From assembly GCA_002361535.1 (NCBI GenBank), contig DETG01000126.1, positions 32,860-45,338 of the forward strand: a stretch of DNA of 12,479 nt, in the 5' to 3' direction. The stretch is from Prevotella sp. UBA3294 (GTDB lineage: Bacteria; Bacteroidota; Bacteroidia; Bacteroidales; Bacteroidaceae). Below, piece by piece: positions 4,906-11,445 of this stretch (positions are counted from its first letter, which is position 1; the number at the start of each line of letters is the position of its first letter). A program made the position numbers and the translations under genes. Below the pieces are notes generated by a model, which was given only the letters and a program-made list of their open reading frames with translations, made no database searches and was not told the origin of the DNA.

Positions 4906-7900
4906 ATGAACAACAAGGCGATCATCCTTTCTTTTCTTTTAGGCTGTCTGTTCCTGAACATCACGGCAGCACCGAAACCGGTACGTGAGGTCTATGTGCC
5001 CATGGACTATTCCACCTGTGGCTATCATGCCTCAGAGACCATCATCCCCTATGTGAGGAATGTCGTGAGGGTGGATGCTGCCGAGGGCGATTGTTCCCCA
5101 GCTATCCAACAAGCCATCGATTATGTGTCAAACCTGAAGCCGGATGCCAACGGATTCCGTGGGGCTGTATTGCTGACAGAGGGTACATTCTACCTCGATG
5201 CTCCGCTGAGGGTATCGCAGTCGGGTGTCGTCATCCGTGGTATGGGAAAGCAAAGTACCATTCTGGTGAAACGCGGCTTCGACCGTGGTGCTGCTATCTA
5301 TCTTGAAGGAAAAGGAAACATTGCCGAGACGGAGAACCCTGTCATCGCGGAGGTGCAGACTTTTACGAAAGCAGGAAGTACGGAGCTCACGCTCTCCCAG
5401 ACGAAGGGTATTGCCGCAGGCAGTCGTATTCAGATCATACGTCCCTCTACGAAGGAATGGATCGCCTCGTTGCAGATGACGGGTTTTGGCGGTGGTTTAG
5501 ACTATACGGGATGGCATCCTACCGACATTGATATCACTTGGGAACGGGTGGTGACGGCGGTTCAAGGTAACCGTATCACTCTCGATGCTCCGATCACTGC
5601 TTCGCTCTCGCCCGACTATGGCGGCGCACAGGTGAAGATCAGTGAAACAGCCGGTGAAATCGTGGAATGTGGCGTGGAGAATCTGACACTGATGTCCGAC
5701 TATAACAAGCAGGTTGCACAGCATGCCGATGAGGATCATTGCTGGGATGCCATCTGGATGAATCATGTGAGGGATGCCTGGGTGAGACGAGTGGATTTCA
5801 AACACTTCGCAGGATCGGCGGTGAACCTGCAGAAACAAACCAGCCGTATCACGGTAGAAGACTGTATCGCCTCGGAACCTGTATCCGAGATCGGTGGATG
5901 GAGACGTAACGTGTTCCTTACCCGCGGACAGCAGACACTCTTCCAACGCTGTGTGTCCCGACAGGGTATCCACGATTTTGCAGCGGATTTCTGTGCTGCC
6001 GGACCGAATGCCTTTGTGCAGTGTGAAGGGGAGGAGTCGTTGGGCTTTAGTGGCAGCATCGGCTCATGGGCCACAGGACTGCTCTTTGACATCGTGAATA
6101 TTGATGGTAATGACTTGGCTTTCCGGAATTTGGAACAGTTCCAGACGGGTACGGGATGGAACACGGCCAATTCGATGTTCTGGCAATGCACGGCTTCCAC
6201 ATTATATTGTTATTCTCCAGATGCTGATAACCGCTGCAGTGCGCATGGATGCTGGGGCACGCTGACAGGTAACGGTGAGTGGACGAGTAGCAATGATCAT
6301 GTCAACCCACGTAGCCTCTTTTATGATCAACTCAGTAAACGGGTGCCGCAAAGTACGGTGAATCCGTTCATTCTGCCACGAAGCTTAGAGGCTTCCACCT
6401 CGCCCACACTGGAACAGGCCATGCAGTTGGCACAGCTCTCTTTGCAGGAGCCAAGGCTCACCATGGAGATGTGGATAGACAGTGTGATGATGAAAGAGCC
6501 GGTAGTTATAGATAATGTAGATAAGATCGCAACAATAGACAGGATAAGAAAAAGGGGGAAAGCGGATCCAGCAGCACCGCAGACATCACCATCCTTCGAG
6601 ATCGTTAACGGCCATCTGACTGTGGATGGGATGCTGCTGACGGGTAACCTCTATGATATCCCTTGGTGGAACGGACGGGTGAAGGATAACTTTGTGGTAA
6701 AAGGTGCACGTCCTGCCATCACCCGCTTTGTGCCGGGAAGGATAGGAACGGGATGGACAGATCGTCTTGATGACGTGGTTGACTTCCTGCACCAGGGGGC
6801 GTATGCGGCTCTTGACCACCATTACGGACTGTGGTATGATCTGCGCAGAACGGATCATGAGCGTGTGCGCCGTGCCGACGGTGATGTGTGGGCTCCTTTC
6901 TATGAACAGCCGTTTGCCCGTACAGGACAAGGAAAGGCATGGGACGGCTTGAGCCGATACGACCTGACGAAACCGAATGAGTGGTACTGGCAACGACTGC
7001 GCACCTTTGCGGAAAAGGCTGCACCGCAGCATATCATGCTCTACAACCACCATTATTTCCAACACAACATCCTTGAAGCGGGTGCCCATTGGGTAGATTG
7101 TCCGTGGCGGCCCGTGAACAATGTCAATGGCACGGATTTCCCCGAACCGGTACCCTTTGCCGGAGATAAGCGCATCTTCATGGCGGAACAGTTCTATAAC
7201 GTGCAGAATCCGGTGCTCCGCCCCTTACATAAGCAGTATATACGGATGTGCTTGGAGGAACTGAAGGACCAGCCCAATGTGGTGCATCTGATCAGCAGCG
7301 AATATACAGGACCGTTGCATTTCACCCGTTTCTGGCTGGAGACTATTGCCGAATGGGAACAGGAGACAGGCTGTCATCCGCTGATCGCACTCAGCTGTAC
7401 CAAGGATGCTCAGGATGCGCTCTTAGAGGATCCTATATTAAATAAGGTGGTAGATATCATCGATATCCGTTACTGGCATTATAACACGAAAGGTCTGTGG
7501 GCCATTGAAGGCGGTAAGAATATGGCCCCCCGACAGTGGATGCGCAAATTCCCGGTTGGGAAGACGGATTTTGAGGAGGCATACAAGGCTGTCAGGGAAT
7601 ACCGCGAACGCTATCCCGACAAGGCAGTGACCTTCTACTCTCAGCAGTATCCATCGTATGGATGGGCTATCCTGATGGCAGGTGGCTCCATGCCTAACGT
7701 GGTGATTGCCGACAGTAGGCTGCGTAGTGATCTGTGCAGCATGCGTCCGATGGACGGTGAAGGCTGCGTGGCGTTAGGTGATGAGGCTACGGGTTATCTG
7801 GTCTATGCGACAGCCGACCAAGTACGTATGCCAGTAGCCGATGGCACCTATCAGGTGTCGATCGTCCATCCTAAGAGTGGAGAGACTAAACTTTCGATGA

Positions 7901-7983
7901 AATCGGTAAAAATGAAAGGACAGTCGTTTGTGGTGAACGATGCCGACCAGCACCGTATCTATTGGCTGAAAAAGGTTAAGTGA
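4906..7983 (+). CDS. Secreted two-domain carbohydrate-active protein: pectate-lyase-like beta-helix plus probable TIM-barrel glycosidase-like domain
   Basis: The 1025-aa product begins with a signal peptide (residues 1-22, hydrophobic core AIILSFLLGCLFLNI, likely cleavage after TAA). Residues about 52-440 read as a right-handed beta-helix of the pectate-lyase-3 superfamily: the entry VVRVDAAEGDCSPAIQQAID, a rung VLLTEGTFYLDAPLRV, then repeated V/I-x-x-C/V turns. A linker (about 490-560) carries a basic stretch. Residues about 575-940 look like a TIM barrel (GTGWTDRLDDVVDFLHQGAY, HIMLYNHHYFQH, VVHLISSEYTGP, IIDIRYWHYN, AVTFYSQQYPSYGW), with Glu799 a possible acid/base; a small beta-domain ends the protein. 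Such fusions occur in Bacteroidetes pectin loci; the barrel resembles the uncharacterised DUF6298 type, from memory. The substrate is unknown, perhaps a pectin side chain. The ATG at 4906 is chosen because the signal peptide starts there; an ATG 18 codons upstream only adds a hydrophilic stretch. Confidence 0.75.
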   Translation: MNNKAIILSFLLGCLFLNITAAPKPVREVYVPMDYSTCGYHASETIIPYVRNVVRVDAAEGDCSPAIQQAIDYVSNLKPDANGFRGAVLLTEGTFYLDAPLRVSQSGVVIRGMGKQSTILVKRGFDRGAAIYLEGKGNIAETENPVIAEVQTFTKAGSTELTLSQTKGIAAGSRIQIIRPSTKEWIASLQMTGFGGGLDYTGWHPTDIDITWERVVTAVQGNRITLDAPITASLSPDYGGAQVKISETAGEIVECGVENLTLMSDYNKQVAQHADEDHCWDAIWMNHVRDAWVRRVDFKHFAGSAVNLQKQTSRITVEDCIASEPVSEIGGWRRNVFLTRGQQTLFQRCVSRQGIHDFAADFCAAGPNAFVQCEGEESLGFSGSIGSWATGLLFDIVNIDGNDLAFRNLEQFQTGTGWNTANSMFWQCTASTLYCYSPDADNRCSAHGCWGTLTGNGEWTSSNDHVNPRSLFYDQLSKRVPQSTVNPFILPRSLEASTSPTLEQAMQLAQLSLQEPRLTMEMWIDSVMMKEPVVIDNVDKIATIDRIRKRGKADPAAPQTSPSFEIVNGHLTVDGMLLTGNLYDIPWWNGRVKDNFVVKGARPAITRFVPGRIGTGWTDRLDDVVDFLHQGAYAALDHHYGLWYDLRRTDHERVRRADGDVWAPFYEQPFARTGQGKAWDGLSRYDLTKPNEWYWQRLRTFAEKAAPQHIMLYNHHYFQHNILEAGAHWVDCPWRPVNNVNGTDFPEPVPFAGDKRIFMAEQFYNVQNPVLRPLHKQYIRMCLEELKDQPNVVHLISSEYTGPLHFTRFWLETIAEWEQETGCHPLIALSCTKDAQDALLEDPILNKVVDIIDIRYWHYNTKGLWAIEGGKNMAPRQWMRKFPVGKTDFEEAYKAVREYRERYPDKAVTFYSQQYPSYGWAILMAGGSMPNVVIADSRLRSDLCSMRPMDGEGCVALGDEATGYLVYATADQVRMPVADGTYQVSIVHPKSGETKLSMKSVKMKGQSFVVNDADQHRIYWLKKVK

Positions 7984-8008
7984 GGGCAGATCATTGCCCT
8001 CACTTTTT
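7981..8008 (+). terminator. Terminator overlapping the stop codon of the beta-helix/TIM-barrel gene
   Basis: TGAGGGCA (7981-7988) pairs with TGCCCTCA (7995-8002) over 8 bp around a 6-nt loop, followed by a T-tract (8004-8008). The TGA stop codon is the first three bases of the stem, so termination is tightly coupled to the end of the gene. Confidence 0.85.
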
Positions 8009-8105
8009 GATGTCCACACCAAGACTCATTGACTTAAATCAAGTGAAAAACCTGTTTTTTTAATTGAAAAACCAAATATTACCAGTTTATTTTAGGAATC
8101 ACACC

Positions 8106-8145
8106 TATCTTTGCACCAGAAAACCTACGGGTGATCATGTCGCCC
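8106..8145 (+). promoter_or_regulatory. Probable promoter -7 element and leader hairpin of the sigma factor gene
   Basis: TATCTTTG (8106-8113) matches TAnnTTTG. The -33 match is weak (TTTA at 8086-8089, spacing only 16 bp). If used, transcription begins near 8120, giving a leader of about 60 nt. That leader holds a small hairpin: GGGTGA (8129-8134) with TCGCCC (8140-8145), one G-U pair and loop TCATG. The rest of 8009-8180 is A/T-rich and without a gene. Confidence 0.5.
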
Positions 8146-8180
8146 CTACTTGAAACTATCTTCTAATAACAAACTAAGAA

Positions 8181-8693
8181 ATGATTGACTTTACAACACT
8201 GTACGACAAACACATTGATAACCTCTTCGCATTCGGTTCACGATTCACTACCGATAGAGAGATGATCAAAGACTGCATACATGATGTGTTTGTGAAACTC
8301 TACACTAAACGCGACAGTCTGGGTGTCGTGGAGAATATCGACAGCTACCTGTATGTGTCCCTCAGGAACCGTATCAATGATGAGTTCCGCCGCAATGTCC
8401 GTCTCTGCGACAGTGAGATCAACGACTCACGGATGCAGACCATTGCTGAGGAACAGGAGGCTCACCATGAGATGGTGGAGAAACAGCAGCTGCTCACTGC
8501 CAGCATCCAGGAGTACTTCCATAAGCTGTCACCGCGCCAGCAGCAGATCATCAACTTGTATTATGTGGAACAACGTAAGTATGATGATATCTGTCAGATC
8601 ATGGGCATCAACTACCAGAGTGTGCGTAATTTGATGCACAGATCTATCAGTAGGTTGCGCGAATATGCAGCACGGACGCCGATAGCTGTATAA
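8181..8693 (+). CDS. ECF-type RNA polymerase sigma factor
   Basis: The 170-aa product has the two-domain layout of ECF sigma factors. Region 2 spans about residues 3-75 (LYDKHIDNLFAFGSRFT, IKDCIHDVFVKLY for core binding, and IDSYLYVSLRNRINDEFRR for -10 recognition). Region 4 spans about 115-163, with the helix-turn-helix LSPRQQQIINLYYVEQRKYD and GINYQSVRNLMHRSISRLR. In Bacteroidetes, such sigma factors usually sit beside a FecR-like anti-sigma gene and a SusC/SusD pair; here neither is present, only a 45-aa ORF 51 bp downstream and a susD fragment 2 kb away. No strong Shine-Dalgarno precedes the ATG. Its targets cannot be read from the window; the neighbouring carbohydrate enzymes are candidates by position only. 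Confidence 0.9.
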   Translation: MIDFTTLYDKHIDNLFAFGSRFTTDREMIKDCIHDVFVKLYTKRDSLGVVENIDSYLYVSLRNRINDEFRRNVRLCDSEINDSRMQTIAEEQEAHHEMVEKQQLLTASIQEYFHKLSPRQQQIINLYYVEQRKYDDICQIMGINYQSVRNLMHRSISRLREYAARTPIAV

Positions 8694-8712
8694 TGACTGG
8701 TTACATCGCCAT

Positions 8713-8814
8713 GTCTTTACCGTCTATATATTAAAGAGGTAAAGATGCGACGAGATAAGTCAATCATAAAACGAGCAGAAAAAATTGTAAAGACGTACAT
8801 CTGTAAAGTACGTC
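8713..8814 (+). promoter_or_regulatory. Mutually exclusive RNA hairpins controlling the ribosome binding site of the 45-aa ORF (candidate)
   Basis: Structure A: TCTTTACC (8714-8721) pairs with GGTAAAGA (8738-8745), with an inner TCT/AGA (8723-8725 with 8735-8737), covering the ribosome binding site GAGGT (8736-8740) and the A of the ATG. Structure B: GACGTAC (8792-8798) pairs with GTACGTC (8808-8814) inside the ORF. Alternative C: GTCTTTAC (8713-8720) pairs perfectly with GTAAAGAC (8787-8794), which would break both A and B and free the ribosome binding site. GTAAAG occurs three times, at 8739, 8787 and 8803. The pairings are exact; the regulation is inference. Confidence 0.45.
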
Positions 8815-8882
8815 CTCTGACGGATGAGGAGAAGGAACAACTCCGCATCCGCATCGCCTTGTCTATAGAACACGCTAAATAA
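8745..8882 (+). CDS. Small basic protein, 45 aa, downstream of the ECF sigma factor
   Basis: The ORF starts with MRRDKSIIKRAEKIVKTY and continues with VRPLTDEEKEQLRIRIALSI before a short end. It has a basic N-terminal half, one Cys (residue 20) and an amphipathic C-terminal helix after the LTDEEKEQL turn; there is no signal peptide or membrane segment. Its ribosome binding site AAAGAGGT (8733-8740), 4 nt before the ATG, is unusually good for this phylum. It lies 51 bp after the sigma factor gene in the same direction and before a shared terminator, so cotranscription is likely. The position is where a FecR anti-sigma gene would be expected, but the protein has no FecR features; a regulatory partner of the sigma factor is only a guess. 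I do not recognise the family. Confidence 0.6.
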   Translation: MRRDKSIIKRAEKIVKTYICKVRPLTDEEKEQLRIRIALSIEHAK

Positions 8883-8893
8883 AGACATCAAGA

Positions 8894-8924
8894 AAAGGTA
8901 ACCTGCTGTGGGTTACCTTTATTT
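8894..8924 (+). terminator. Terminator of the sigma factor / small ORF unit
   Basis: AAAGGTAACC (8894-8903) pairs perfectly with GGTTACCTTT (8911-8920) around a 7-nt loop and is followed by ATTTTA. It lies 11 nt after the stop of the 45-aa ORF. Confidence 0.85.
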
Positions 8925-8940
8925 TAGAATCATGAATAAG

Positions 8941-8971
8941 AATAAAAAGAAGAGGGTATGTCCCTCCTCTT
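8941..8971 (-). terminator. Terminator of the pectate lyase gene
   Basis: On the minus strand, AAGAGGAGGG and CCCTCTTCTT form a 10-bp stem with one G-U pair around the loop ACATA (plus-strand 8947-8971), followed by TTTATT. It begins 4 nt after the lyase stop codon and lies back to back with the plus-strand terminator at 8894-8924. Confidence 0.8.
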
Positions 8972-8975
8972 TCAA

Positions 8976-10751
8976 TTAGAACAGTGAGCTCTTTCCGTTC
9001 AATGTATCATGGTTGTTCTTGACATCCGTCCAGTCGATCTTCTCTTTCGTACTGATTCCATTGATGTATTTCTCGATATTGGTATAGCCGTCACCGGTGC
9101 AGTCTTTGTTGGCATCGCTGGCATCGTTGGGGTTCAGTCCGTTGGCACGCTCCCATTCGTCGGGCATTCCATCGCCATCGGCATCTTTCCAGGCTGTCCA
9201 TTTCTTATATACGGGATAGCCGCCCATCTGTCGGGGATCCGTGATAACACCCTGCTTGTAGCTATCTTTAGGCAGACGGCGGTATTTGAACAGGCCATCC
9301 TCGTTCTTTGACTGTTCCCGCAGTCCCCAAGTGCTACCATAGGGATACTGAGGCTTCTTGGTCTTCTTCTCTATCTTCTGGAGACCTTTCTCGTAGTCCT
9401 GTACGTAATAGGCAACACCTGTGCGCACCTCTTCGCAGATACGCTGATCCACGATGTCACGGCAGGGGAGGGTGGCTCCTACATTGGAGAGAACCCAGTT
9501 GAATGCTTCCTGTGCACCCATGATGGTGACGGGAGCCATCACGAACGGTTCGTTGCTACGCATCAGGGCGATCTCCGTTTCATTCATCTCTCCGTCTTTA
9601 TCCGCTGTTTGGATACCTCCGTTCCAGTTGTCCTTGGTAATTTCGGGATAACCCTCCATGATGTTTCCTTTGGCATAGACCCTTCCGAACTGCTTGAAGG
9701 GGAAGAGGTTCACGCTGCGGCTCTCCGATTTCACGATACGATGTCCCACGGGAGTATCTTTGGGAGTGAGTGGACCGGGTTTGTAGTAGTTGTTGATGAA
9801 GTTCGACATGGTGGTGTATTCACCACCGTCGGCGGTACGATGCACCCAGTTATATACCACGTTGTTGATGAAGTTGAACACGCCACCCCATCCGATAGAA
9901 GGATTACGTCCGGTGTTGTCAGCCCAGAGGTTACGCATGAACGTGGTGTTCTCGCCGCCGATGGTTGATCCGAAGGCATGATTCCAGGTGTCGAGAGCCT
10001 TGGCAGAGATCGTATTCTGGATCGTTACGTTCACGGTAGGCTCCTTGCGCTTTGCCTTGCCATCACCCATGTCGAACATGTGACGGTAGAACGAGATGTT
10101 CTCATCCAGTCCCCATTCGCAGGAGCAGTGGTCGATCATGATGTTTCCCACGGGGTTTCCACCGAAGGAGTCTTCGCGGTGCCATACCAATGTCTCACCA
10201 CGTCGGAAGCGCATGTGGCGCACGATCACATCGTGGGTATCTACCTGAAACGACTCACCGGCAATGATCACACCTTCGCCGGGAGCCGTCTGTCCGGCAA
10301 TGGTGATATACGGTGCCCTCACATAGATCGGCGACTTCAGCTTGATGATACCGCTTACGTTGAATACAATGATACGGGCTCCACCCTGCTCGCATGCCCA
10401 ACGGAATGAGCCGGGACCGTCGTCGTTGAGGTTGGTGACGGTAAGAACCTTACCACCACGACCGCCGAACGTGTACATACCACCTCCCTCTGCTCCGGGG
10501 AAAGCGGGAATCTTTGCCTGTCGGAGATCGTAGGGACGAGCAGCCCAAGGCACATAAGGCCGTCCTTCCTTTGCTTCTTTGATGACAATGGGGAAGGCCA
10601 CTTGCCATGCCGAGTCGGAATGTTCTTTCCAGCGGTTCTGTAACGAGTCGATGAGTTGCTTGGCCTCATCGGTGATTTGTGGATACTGTGCCAGGCTTTG
10701 CATGCTGAAGCCCAAGGCCAGAATCACAATAGATACGAGTCTTTTATTCAT
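8976..10751 (-). CDS. Secreted pectate lyase (PL1-type) with C-terminal calcium-binding repeats
   Basis: PL1 enzymes cleave homogalacturonan by beta-elimination with Ca2+. The 591-aa product has a signal peptide (1-21, cleavage about AQ|YPQ), a 60-residue N-terminal extension, then the Bacteroidetes pectate lyase entry FPGAEGGGMYTFGGRGGKV (84-102) and LNDDGPGSFRWA, a beta-helix with DHCSCEWGLDENIS (207-220, candidate calcium-binding Asp residues) and GRNPSIGWGG (281-290, Arg282 a candidate catalytic base). Residues about 523-565 carry thrombospondin-3/EF-hand-like repeats DADGDGMPDEWE and NKDCTGDGYTNIEKYING, common in the phylum. No consensus promoter is clear in the 110 bp upstream (the best -7 match is TTCGTTTG on the minus strand). 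It is convergent with the sigma unit and downstream of the GH78 gene on the same strand, though separated by a susD remnant. Confidence 0.88.
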   Translation of the reverse strand: MNKRLVSIVILALGFSMQSLAQYPQITDEAKQLIDSLQNRWKEHSDSAWQVAFPIVIKEAKEGRPYVPWAARPYDLRQAKIPAFPGAEGGGMYTFGGRGGKVLTVTNLNDDGPGSFRWACEQGGARIIVFNVSGIIKLKSPIYVRAPYITIAGQTAPGEGVIIAGESFQVDTHDVIVRHMRFRRGETLVWHREDSFGGNPVGNIMIDHCSCEWGLDENISFYRHMFDMGDGKAKRKEPTVNVTIQNTISAKALDTWNHAFGSTIGGENTTFMRNLWADNTGRNPSIGWGGVFNFINNVVYNWVHRTADGGEYTTMSNFINNYYKPGPLTPKDTPVGHRIVKSESRSVNLFPFKQFGRVYAKGNIMEGYPEITKDNWNGGIQTADKDGEMNETEIALMRSNEPFVMAPVTIMGAQEAFNWVLSNVGATLPCRDIVDQRICEEVRTGVAYYVQDYEKGLQKIEKKTKKPQYPYGSTWGLREQSKNEDGLFKYRRLPKDSYKQGVITDPRQMGGYPVYKKWTAWKDADGDGMPDEWERANGLNPNDASDANKDCTGDGYTNIEKYINGISTKEKIDWTDVKNNHDTLNGKSSLF

Positions 10752-10861
10752 AATGATGATTTTAGTCGTTGCTTTTCTTATAGACTCCCAGGTGGCTTGA
10801 TTGTACCCATGACATCTATTCCCGTTTGGTCACAACCGCAAACGAATAAAAATTTTGTTAC

Positions 10862-11272
10862 AGCCATTTCGGTAGTATCCAGCGTGGACGTTGGATGGTG
10901 GCCAATGTGCTGAACTGGCGTGGTGATGATATCATCGGTGGTGGTACCAGTCCTCTGATCTGCTCGACAGGTGGTTGGGGCGGTGGTTCCATCAATCAGG
11001 ACTTTGCCCACAAGATGCTTGAAAACGATGGTGACAGCTATCGTCGTAAGGCCACTTTCCTCACATCCGATGAGTTCTTCTATGATGAGCAGCTCTGCGG
11101 TTGGAAGAGTGATGCCACTTGTAAGACCCGTGAACAGAAAGAGTTCGATGCACAGCGTGGTATCAACAAGTCTGCCGGTTCTTTCTCCCGTAGTGATGTG
11201 ATGGAGGTGAAGATGATGTGTCATCCCAAAGATGTTGACCTCTCTGTGGGTGATAACTGTAACAACACCAAC
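10862..11272 (+). pseudogene. Internal fragment of a susD/ragB-like gene
   Basis: The plus frame reads SHFGSIQRGRWMVANVLNWR and goes on through GGGSINQDFAHKMLENDGD, YRRKATFLTSDEF, QKEFDAQRGINKSAG and CHPKDVDLSVGDNCNNTN. This is the pattern of the C-terminal half of SusD-like outer-membrane glycan-binding lipoproteins (the W-GDD, ENEGD-RRKAT, GI-K-AG and NNTN segments). The usual R-x-A-D/E-V-L-L helix after NNTN is missing, a TAA in frame at 10847 closes the upstream side, and neither the lipoprotein signal nor the N-terminal half exists. It is therefore an internal scrap of about 137 codons, still little decayed in codon terms, and opposite in direction to the enzymes around it. It implies a deletion or rearrangement of a polysaccharide utilisation locus. 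Confidence 0.75.
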
Positions 11273-11347
11273 CTGTGTATCGATCTCTTTCTACGGCTCT
11301 TTCAGAACCCGAAACGGTCTTCTTCAATACTAAGTACTAAGGACTCT

Positions 11348-11440
11348 TGGTACAAAACAAATTGTTTTGTTCTCTAAAAAAGCATTCTTTCGAGTGCAAG
11401 TAATGGGCTTTTACACAACAAAACAATTTGTTTTGTACCA
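11348..11440. repeat. 93-bp element with 24-bp perfect terminal inverted repeats
   Basis: The arms 11348-11371 and 11417-11440 are exact reverse complements (outer end TGGTACAAAACAAATTG), separated by 45 nt. Each arm is itself nearly palindromic (ACAAAACAA-A-TTGTTTTGT). No target-site duplication is seen (left flank GGACTCT, right flank GTATGTC), no ORF is inside, and there is no T-tract. It lies between the susD fragment and the 3' end of the rhamnosidase gene. It could be a miniature mobile element, a paired protein-binding site, or an mRNA-end structure for the minus-strand gene. Confidence 0.75.
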
Positions 11441-11445
11441 GTATG

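Larger units (their letters stand above)
10752..11445. other. 694-nt gap between the lyase and rhamnosidase genes
   Basis: This gap holds the lyase upstream region (10752-10861, no gene seen), a plus-strand susD fragment (10862-11272), about 75 nt of unassigned DNA, and a 93-bp inverted-repeat element (11348-11440) ending 5 bp from the rhamnosidase stop codon. The minus-strand frame at 10778-11224 is a shadow of the susD fragment. Confidence 0.7.

Noticed and set aside
8745..8882. FecR anti-sigma remnant
   Set aside because: The 45 residues show no FecR domain or membrane segment, and the ORF has a complete start, good ribosome binding site and stop.
10778..11224. 148-codon minus-strand frame
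   Set aside because: It is the complement of the susD fragment; the plus frame carries the recognisable SusD pattern.
11348..11440. Ordinary rho-independent terminator of the rhamnosidase gene
   Set aside because: The loop is 45 nt and no T-tract follows on either strand; kept instead as an inverted-repeat element, with an mRNA-end role not excluded.
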